A model generated the notes under the pieces. The model had not been told where the DNA came from. It worked only from the letters and a program-made list of their open reading frames with translations, and did no database searches. This document shows, in pieces, positions 34,385 to 40,077 of a DNA stretch of 40,077 nucleotides. This DNA comes from Balamuthia mandrillaris (lineage: Eukaryota > Discosea > Longamoebia > Balamuthiidae). The stretch lies in NCBI GenBank assembly GCA_031835245.1, contig JAVKOQ010000423.1:1-40077 (forward strand). The letters are read 5' to 3'. Both the position numbers and the translations under genes were made by a program. How positions within the stretch are numbered: position 1 is the stretch's first letter; each line of letters opens with the position of its first letter.

Positions 34385-35602
34385 ATGAACGAGGTAGCGG
34401 AGGTGGTGCTGCCGGGGGAGCCGCTGGAGGTCAGAGAGGTGCCTGCCCCAACGGTGGCCAAGCACCAAGTGGTCGTGTCGGTGTCCGCTGTTGGTGTTTG
34501 TCACACAGGTGGAGTATTGTTCACCCGCTGGAGAGGAGTTTCTCTTTCTGATTGGATGACCGCTCTTCTCAAAGTTTTGCTATTTCTGGAATCGAATGTT
34601 AGATGTTCATGTCTGGGAGGACGGATACTCGCTTGGTGAAAGAAGGGGCTTGTGGAAGTTTAGCAGCCGTGGGTTACACTATCCTCTCACTCCTGGTACT
34701 CCTCCCTTGTCCTTGTTTATGCTTCTTCTTGTTCTTCTTGTTCTTCTTCTTGCTTCTTGCTTCTTGCTTCTTGCTTCTTGCTTCTTGCTTCTTGCTTCTT
34801 GCTTCTTGCTTCTTGCTTCTTGCTTCTTGCTTCTTGCTTCTTGCTTCTTGCTTCTTGCTTCTTGCTTCTTGCTTCTTGCTTCTTGCTTCTTTCTTGCTTC
34901 TTGCTTCTTCTTCTTCCATCCTCCTTTCTTTCCTCCTTCCTTCCTTTCTTCATCATTATTCTCTTTCATAAAAACAAACTAAAAGTTAGAAATAAACAAA
35001 CGATATTATCACAGGACATGAGATCTCCGGTGAGTGGCATTCTTTCTTTCTCAGCCACTAAGCTCACCATTCAGAAAAGGCTGTGGAGTAACTCGTCTGT
35101 TATTGTCAACGAAACAGGAGTAATCGAACGGGTGGGCGAAAAAGTCACCACCGTACAGCCAGGCGATAAGGTTGTTGTCTATCCGTGGATCGGGTGTGGC
35201 AGTTGCTCTCGTTGTAGACAGGGCCATGATAACATATGTGATGGTTCAGTAGTACGCTTTTGATTTTTTTTTGTTTTCTTTCTTTCGTTATTTCTGCTTT
35301 CTCCTCTCCTCTCCTTGCTTCAGGTTTCTTATTTGCTTCGTTGCTTCCTTCTTCTTTCATCCTAACTGTTATTAAAAGGACACACACGAGAGATTGGTTT
35401 TAGCAACAGAGGTGGCTACGCACAGCAAGTGTGGGTGCCGCATGAGCGATACGTCGTGAAGCTACCGGAGGGCATGCCTCTTGAGAGCTCCTGTTTGTTG
35501 CCCTGTTCGGGACTGACCGCGTTCTCTGCCTTGAAGCGCACAAATGTCAGCGCCAAAGATTTTATTCTTTTTATTGGTTCGTCCGCTTCTCTAATTTGCT
35601 TT

Positions 35603-35637
<35 letters not shown>

Positions 35638-36984
35638 CTCTCATTCTCTCTTGTTTCCTTGTTTTTCTTGTTTACCATGATCTTTTCCCACGTTCGTTCT
35701 CAATCTTTTTTTGTTTCTGTCTTGGGAGTTAAGGCATGGGTGGAGTAGGAATGATGGCTCTCAAGTTGGCAAAGTTATTGCTTCACTCTCCAATCATTTG
35801 CGTTGATATAGATGATAAGAAGCTTGAAGCTGCTAAAGAGGCTGGTGCAACCTTTGTTTTCAATTCAAAGGTCATCTTTCCCTCATTGCTTCTTTCTTGT
35901 CATTTTGCTGGAACGTCGTTCGCTTTGATTCTCAAGCCTGTACTTTTAAACTACAGACAAATACAGAACTTGAGAAAGACATTCGAAGCTTATGTAACGA
36001 TGGAAAAGGACCAGAATGCATCATTGGTTAGTTTCTCTATAATGTTTTTTTTTCGTTCTGTTATTATGTTTCTTCGTTGCATGTGCTTCTTGAACACTTG
36101 TTGCCTCTCACTTCTCTTCGCGGACTCTCATTCTCAACTCTCTTTGAACACAAAGATTTCGTTGGCACTCCTTCAACCATCGATCTTGCCGTCTCTGTGT
36201 TGCGAAAGAACGGAAAGCTTTTGGTGGTAGGCTTGTTGGGAGGAGAAGCCCAAATCCCCATTCCGTTTGTTCCTCTTCGCGCCTTGACCATTCAAGGTCT
36301 CACTTTTATCTTCTTTTTCGCAATCCTTTTTTCTCTTCTCTACTCTTCTCTTCGTCGTTCTCTTCATCGTTCTCTTCATCGTTCTCTTCATCGTTCTCTT
36401 CATCGTTCTCTTCATCGTTCTCTTCATCGTTCTCTTCATCGTTCTCTTCTCTTCTCTTCATCGTTCTCTTCATCGTTCTCTTCTCTTCTCTTCTCTTCTC
36501 TTCATCGTTCTCTTCTCTTCATCGTTCTCTTCTCTTCTCTTCATCGTTCTCTTCTCTTCTCTTCTCTTCTCTTCTCTTCTCTTCTCTTCTCTTCTCTTCT
36601 CTTCATCGTTCTCTTCTCTTCTCTTCATCGTTCTCTTCTCTTCTCTTCTCTTCTCTTCTCTTCATCGTTCTCTTCATCGTTCTCTTCTCTTCTCTTCTTA
36701 TCTCTTATCTTTTCTTTTCTTTGTTGTCACCATTTATTCTTCAAAAAGGTGTTCATACAGGAAGTTATGAGGAATTGGTGGAGTTGGTGGCTCTTCTCAG
36801 CAGGCATCAGCACTCGTTTCGGCCTCTCATCACGCGCAAGTACGAAGGTCTTTCCTCCGCGACGACAGCATTGGAAGAGTTGAGAGGCGGAAACATAGTA
36901 GGCCGAGCCATTCTCTGTCCAAATCATCACCTTGGCGAGATAAAGGCCGAGTTGGAGAAGGAGGAGGAAGAACATAGTTCATAA
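34385..36984 (+). CDS. Zinc-dependent medium-chain alcohol dehydrogenase
   Basis: NAD(P)-dependent oxidation of alcohols or reduction of aldehydes, probably cytosolic (no targeting signal). Nine exons: 34385-34508, 34603-34695, 35015-35029, 35118-35243, 35379-35576, 35734-35870, 35957-36026, 36156-36296, 36749-36984; 379 residues, normal for the family. Catalytic zinc ligands are Cys39 (VGVCHTD), His74 (GHE) and Cys162 (PCSGLTAFSALK). The structural zinc site is Cys104, 107, 110 and 118 (CGSCSRCRQGHDNIC). The Rossmann fold starts FILFIGMGGVGMMALKLAK, and the acidic end VDIDD suggests NAD. The C-terminal substrate-domain helices end EELRGGNIVGRAIL. The GHEIS active-site segment lies almost alone on a 15-nt exon. 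Introns 2 and 8 hold large repeats. Substrate cannot be told from the sequence. Confidence 0.95.
34741..34893 (+). repeat. (TTGCTTC)n minisatellite in ADH intron 2
   Basis: About 20 nearly perfect 7-nt TTGCTTC units between exons 2 and 3 of the ADH gene. They give AS/SC/LL periodic pseudo-peptides in all frames. They have no spacers, so this is not a CRISPR array. Confidence 0.95.
36335..36710 (+). repeat. TCTTCTC/TCTTCATCGT compound repeat in ADH intron 8
   Basis: TCTTCATCGTTC units mixed with TCTTC units across nearly the whole intron between 36296 and 36749. Confidence 0.9.
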
Positions 36985-37375
36985 TAACAAAACACTAAGG
37001 ACCTCGTCCCACGAAGTAAAGCCTTTTCACAACCCTTAGCAGCAGGGCAGTGGCAGAGGAGTTTGCCTCCATCACAATAGCACCTGCAATGCAGCAAGGG
37101 GCCGGTGGAAAATGCTGGCTGCAGCACAATAACTCCCACCAAACTTTGTGTTCCTCATCCCAATCCCTCCTCACCACTTGCCTTGGTTGCCCTTCTTCTT
37201 CAGCCTCCAAAAACAGGTGTGCACAAACATGCATACAGCAAGTGCAGTCATTGGTGAAGGCCTGCTGACAACTATTGTGCAACAACACCTCACCATAGTT
37301 CAGAAGGTGACTGCTTTCCAACAGTTTACACCTACTATAAATCTGTTTCCATTCAATTTGATTTTGGTGTAGGCC
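36985..37375. other. Unassigned stretch between ADH gene and mitochondrial DNA
   Basis: Not repetitive, balanced base composition, many short frames on both strands (a minus frame 37321-36995 begins MESSHLLNYGEVLLH). I cannot link any to a family. It may be 3' flank, part of an unrecognised gene or a decayed repeat. Its right end, near GGTGTAGGCC, is where nuclear-like sequence stops. Confidence 0.35.
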
Positions 37376-37669
37376 ATGCGTGGTAATGTTTTCATATCAC
37401 GCAGTGCCGGCTCTTTGGGTATCCGCAAGAGATGAGAACGTCATTATTATGGTACATTTGCAAAATTGCTTGATATTTGTTTACGGTTTGTTAAAAAAAA
37501 TCGTTTGGCATCGCGTGTGATGTTTTATATTAGGTCTTACAAATCTTCATATAATAAGATGTTAGCGTGGAAAACGTATTGTAACAAACTGTATCCGGAT
37601 CGTATTATTTTTGCGCCTACACGTGTACATGGTTTCCCTTTACGCCAAAGACGTTTAAAGCGTCTATAG
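37376..37669 (+). CDS. Mitochondrial basic protein, possibly ribosomal (unidentified)
   Basis: Reads 97 residues from ATG 37376 to TAG under the code with TGA as Trp; one TGA (codon 20) sits between RKR and ERHYYG. The protein is strongly basic: GIRKR, RFVKKNRLASRVMFYIRSYK, PTRVHGFPLRQRRLKRL. Size, charge and position before a tRNA suit a mitochondrial ribosomal protein. I could not fix which one; the end faintly recalls S13 (GLPVRGQR), but the match is too short to name it. A TAG lies two codons upstream of the ATG. Confidence 0.55.
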
Positions 37670-37700
37670 CGTTTATTTATTTTTAGGTTTTTTTATATAC

Positions 37701-37726
37701 AAGGGGAGGGAATATTCCCTCCCCTT
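37701..37726. repeat. 26-bp perfect palindrome in mitochondrial spacer
   Basis: AAGGGGAGGGAAT followed directly by its exact reverse complement ATTCCCTCCCCTT. It would form a 13-bp stem and is followed within 30 bp by a second hairpin (CTCCCC TTTTG TGGGG-like, about 37752-37770). Likely an RNA processing or termination structure. Confidence 0.8.
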
Positions 37727-37829
37727 ATAAAAAAATATTTATAATATCAGACTCCCCTTTTGTGGGGTGTTTGTTTGCCATTAATTTTTTAACTCTATCA
37801 GTACTTCTTTAACTTTTCTTTTTTTCCTC

Positions 37830-37963
37830 CCTAGTGGGTGTAACATCACGTTTTTATTATTTAATAAGTCCCGGAAGATTCGACATTGATATGGTTACGA
37901 GCAACGCCATAAGATGACATACTCTCCAAATTAACTTTCTTGGTTACACGGATATAAACTAGG
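37830..37963 (+). ncRNA. Structured mitochondrial RNA candidate (5S-like?)
   Basis: The ends pair as CCTAGT (37830-37835) with ACTAGG (37958-37963), then GTGTAAC (37838-37844) with GTTACAC (37943-37949). Inside are a hairpin TATGG..CCATA (TATGGTTACGAGCAACGCCA) and an AT hairpin TATTATTTAATA. The size, about 134 nt, and closed ends suit a 5S-rRNA-like RNA of the kind reported for amoebozoan mitochondria, but I do not see clear 5S sequence signatures. Confidence 0.4.
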
Positions 37964-38111
37964 TAAAAACTTCCATGTTAGTGTAACAATAATCGGGTTG
38001 TAAGCTAATTGTTGTTTGTTTTATATAATTTCTTTTTTTAATAATGAAATAGTCTGTATATAAGGGGGGCCCCTTCCCTCCTAGGTTGTTGTAGGTGAGA
38101 ATACCCGCTAT

Positions 38112-38183
38112 GTTCAGGTAGCTCAGTGGTAGAGCAATGGTCTGAAAAACCATGTGTCAGCGGTTCGATCCCGTTCCTGGACA
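38112..38183 (+). tRNA. trnF: tRNA-Phe (GAA), mitochondrial
   Basis: Full cloverleaf: acceptor GTTCAGG/CCTGGAC (one T-G pair), D stem GCTC/GAGC with AGTGGTA loop, anticodon stem ATGGT/ACCAT with loop CTGAAAA (anticodon GAA), variable GTGTC, T arm AGCGG-TTCGATC-CCGTT, discriminator A. No CCA is encoded. It fits 72 nt. Confidence 0.97.
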
Positions 38184-38278
38184 GAGGAAAGAGCTGTTGT
38201 GGCGCTTCCTTGGGTTAGTTTTTTTAATGTGTGGTTCTTCGTTACAAATGTAGCAGCTTTTAGGGTCTGTTAAACGAA
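38184..38278 (+). other. Mitochondrial spacer
   Basis: It holds a hairpin directly after tRNA-Phe (AGGAAAGAGC..GCGCTTCCT, about 38185-38211). No gene is seen. Confidence 0.4.
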
Positions 38279-38461
38279 GTGTTCTCAAAAAGAATTCGTT
38301 CGTTGATGGGGATATTTATTTTTTATTATGCTTGTTTTTTAAAACTAATTTTAATGAATTTAAAGAGTCTTTTGTCTAGGTTCCAGCTTGCCCGGAAGAA
38401 TAAGGATTATGATCCTGTTGTTATTAAAAAACTATTGGCGATCCGTCACCAATTTTTTTAA
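38279..38461 (+). CDS. Unidentified mitochondrial reading frame
   Basis: 60 codons from a GTG (open back to 38264) to TAA 38459. Hydrophobic start (GIFIFYYACFLKLILM) then basic LKSLLSRFQLARKNKDYDPV. It is in the same frame as the start of cox3 and separated from it only by the TAA. It could be a small ribosomal or membrane subunit; I do not recognise it. Confidence 0.4.
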   Translation: MFSKRIRSLMGIFIFYYACFLKLILMNLKSLLSRFQLARKNKDYDPVVIKKLLAIRHQFF

Positions 38462-38488
38462 AACCAACAGCGACACAATTTTTATCTT

Positions 38489-39278
38489 ATGCCGTTTAGC
38501 GTTTGGCCTGCCATGATAGGTATTTCTGCTTTTACAACTGTCTGTGGGTTTGTTATGTACCTGCAATCACATGTTTTTGGTTTTTTTATTTTTTTTTTTT
38601 TGGTTTTGTGTTTCTTGTTGCGGTTTTCGTATTATGGTGCCGTGACATTGTTCGTGAAGCAGTCATTTTTCGTGTACATTCAAATAAAGTACAACAAGGC
38701 TTCCGTTATGGCATGCTATTATTTATTGCTTCGGAAGTTATGTTTTTCTTTGCGTTTTTTTGAGCATTTTTCTCGTCGAGTTTATCGCCGAGTATTTGAG
38801 CTGGTGGTCAGTGACCGCCTGTAGGAATTCCATCGATTAATCCGCTAGGTGTTCCATTAGCAAATACAATAATTTTAGTCGTTTCCGGTTTTACGGTTAC
38901 TTTGAGTCATGCATTTATTCGTCAAAATCGTATAGAGGAGTCTTTATTTGCTCTGTTCGTTACTGTGTTATTAGCTTTTCTTTTTCTTTTTGGCAATTTA
39001 TTGAATATCGCACGGCACAGTTTCATATGAATGATGGTATTTACGGATCAGTTTTTTATATGACTACGGGTTTTCATGGATTTCATGTTATAGTGGGAAC
39101 TATTTGATTATGTGTTTGTTTTTATAGGTTACTGGCCGGACATTTTTCCGCAAATCGTCATTTTGGTTTTGAAGCTGCTATCTGATATTGGCATTTTGTT
39201 GACATTGTTTGGATTTTTCTATTCTTTTTTGTTTATTGCTGGGGTAACTCGGTTGGACAATTTTTACCAGCAGCTTAG
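38489..39278 (+). CDS. cox3: Cytochrome c oxidase subunit III (shifted at two poly-T runs)
   Basis: Membrane subunit III of respiratory complex IV. Conserved blocks: [93 protein letters not shown] and NRHFGFEAA followed by [10 protein letters not shown]. Family similarity already begins before the ATG 38489 at RHNFYLMPF (from about 38471), so a non-ATG start may be used. Five in-frame TGA codons stand at Trp sites. The frame moves back by one base twice, in the T-run near 38582-38600 and in the T-run near 38981-38991, each as if one T were missing. These could be homopolymer sequencing errors, real lesions of a nuclear copy, or positions of U-insertion editing. The stop is TAG 39276. Confidence 0.92.
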
Positions 39279-39298
39279 GTTAGGTTATTTTTTGGTAA

Positions 39299-39490
39299 AT
39301 GCCACAATTGGATTTCTTAATATACTCGTATCAATATACCTTATTGTTTATTTCGTTTTTTTTATTGTATGATTTGGTTTTGAATTTTTGGTTGCCTGGA
39401 TTTTTAAATGGTTTGTTTCTTACTAATAAGCTTTTTTATTTTCGCAAAACATTTATGTATTGTTACGTTTCTTTGTTATTAATTTTTTAG
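39299..39490 (+). CDS. atp8: ATP synthase subunit 8
   Basis: 63 residues starting MPQLDFLIYSYQYTLLFISF, the invariant MPQLD start and single membrane helix of the F0 subunit 8, then a basic, aromatic C-terminal half (NKLFYFRKTFMYCY). It lies 20 bp after cox3 and 85 bp before nad4, intact, ending in TAG. Short and divergent like other protist atp8 proteins, but the N terminus is diagnostic. Confidence 0.85.
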   Translation: MPQLDFLIYSYQYTLLFISFFLLYDLVLNFWLPGFLNGLFLTNKLFYFRKTFMYCYVSLLLIF

Positions 39491-39575
39491 GGATTCGTCT
39501 AAAAAATTTGCAAAAATTATTTTTCAAATAGTTTTTTAATTGTCAGATTAATAAGAGTTAATTGCGAATTTGGTA

Positions 39576-40077
39576 ATGTTTTTGTCTAATTTATTGGTTT
39601 TTTTACTTTTGTGTATGATCTTATGTCTTGTTATTCCTCAAGAAGATATTATTTTATTACGTCATTTTGGTCTTATTGTTTCTGGTATTGCTTTTTTATA
39701 TAGCATTCATCTTTTAGGTTCTAATACGACGTATGGTTTTTTCAATTTATTGTGGTTTGACATCTCCGCGGGCGACGGGCTTCGTATGAGTTTTGGTGTC
39801 GATGCGGTTTCTTCATTTTTTATTTTATTAACCAATTTTTTACTAATGTTATGTTTTTTATCTAGTTTTTCGAGCATTAAGTAGCATTTCAAGGCATTTG
39901 TTTTCGTTTTATTATTAATTGATTTTTTTTTAGTAGGTTTGTTTAGTTCTCTTGATTTATTTTTGTTTTATGTTTGTTTTGAAAGTATTCTAATACCTAT
40001 GTTTGTTCTTATAGGTATATGAGGTTCTCGTCAAAGACGTATCCATGCGGCAATTCAGTTTTTTTTTTATACATTAT
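39576..40077 (+). CDS. nad4: NADH dehydrogenase subunit 4 (5' part, runs off the window)
   Basis: Proton-pumping subunit of complex I. ATG 39576; conserved LWFDISAGDGLRMSFGVDAVS and FFILLTNFLLMLCFLSSFSS, then FKAFVFVLLLIDFFLVGLFS, LDLFLFYVCFESILIPMFVL and a GIWGSRQRRIHAA block whose Trp is TGA (40020). An in-frame TAG at 39882 falls between SSIK and HFKAF, where homologs usually have an aromatic residue such as Tyr. TAG ends cox3, atp8 and the 37376 frame here, so it is probably a lesion or base error rather than a sense codon. The gene is cut by the window edge. Confidence 0.92.

Larger units (their letters stand above)
37376..40077 (+). other. Mitochondrial DNA segment joined to nuclear DNA
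   Basis: AT-rich DNA with tRNA-Phe, cox3, atp8 and nad4 in one orientation, packed without introns. In-frame TGA falls where Trp is conserved (cox3 at 38761, 38812, 39105, 39183; nad4 at 40020). The left edge is placed at the first ATG of the mitochondrial-code frame and could be up to about 50 bp off. It is either a nuclear insertion of mtDNA or an assembly join. Confidence 0.85.

Noticed and set aside
34741-34893. Regular repeats resembling a CRISPR array
   Set aside because: Seven-base tandem units with no spacers, inside an intron of a eukaryotic gene.
36995-37321. Minus-strand Cys/Trp-rich frame as a transposase or zinc-finger remnant
   Set aside because: No recognisable motif order and no terminal repeats seen; left unassigned.
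39882-39884. Reassignment of UAG to Tyr in this mitochondrion
   Set aside because: TAG serves as terminator for three neighbouring frames, so one internal TAG is better explained as a lesion or error.

Overview
The window looks like the end of a eukaryotic contig from a free-living amoeba, followed by about 2.7 kb of mitochondrial DNA. Nuclear genes carry many short spliceosomal introns and are ordinary eukaryotic families. Three dispersed 5S rRNA genes closely resemble the Acanthamoeba 5S sequence as I remember it. The mitochondrial part uses TGA for Trp. Together these point to Amoebozoa, probably Discosea/Centramoebida (Acanthamoeba or Balamuthia relatives); this is inference, not a database result. 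Exon junctions below were worked out by hand from GT..AG (once AT..AC) boundaries, codon phase and family conservation, and phases close in every spliced gene listed.

Layout: 248-7735 (-) CPSF1/CPSF160, 18 exons, including one U12-type AT-AC intron. 8074-9189 (+) is a weak gene candidate. 9411-11901 (+) is PIG-S. 12898-14529 (+) is an intronless, GC-rich secreted LamG-like protein. 14760-18649 (-) is a CH-IQ-RhoGEF(DH)-PH-coiled coil-villin headpiece protein. 19624-23674 (+) is a RasGAP whose arginine-finger position is Ser. 24711-27643 (+) is an F-box protein with C-terminal membrane segments. 27814-31178 (+) is a dual-specificity phosphatase fused to an ADP-ribosylglycohydrolase. 31988-33738 (+) is a membrane RING-H2 E3 ligase. 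34385-36984 (+) is a zinc alcohol dehydrogenase with a 15-nt exon. 5S rRNA genes on the minus strand lie at 24148-24266, 31595-31713 and 34123-34241.

The introns and gaps are packed with microsatellites. Inside nearly all genes the tract is pyrimidine-rich on the sense strand (GA/GAA on the plus strand for minus genes; CT/TTC/TTG for plus genes), as if polypyrimidine tracts had expanded. The palindrome TGTCGACA recurs in intergenic, promoter-like positions.

From about 37376 on, the DNA is AT-rich and mitochondrial: a basic reading frame with an in-frame TGA, a structured RNA candidate, tRNA-Phe(GAA), an unknown frame, cox3, atp8 and the start of nad4. cox3 is shifted twice at poly-T runs and nad4 has an in-frame TAG, so this is a nuclear copy of mtDNA, a chimeric join with homopolymer errors, or edited mtDNA. 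The nuclear genes do not form one pathway; they cover 3' mRNA processing, GPI anchoring, Rho/Ras signalling, ubiquitination and ADP-ribose/phosphate removal.
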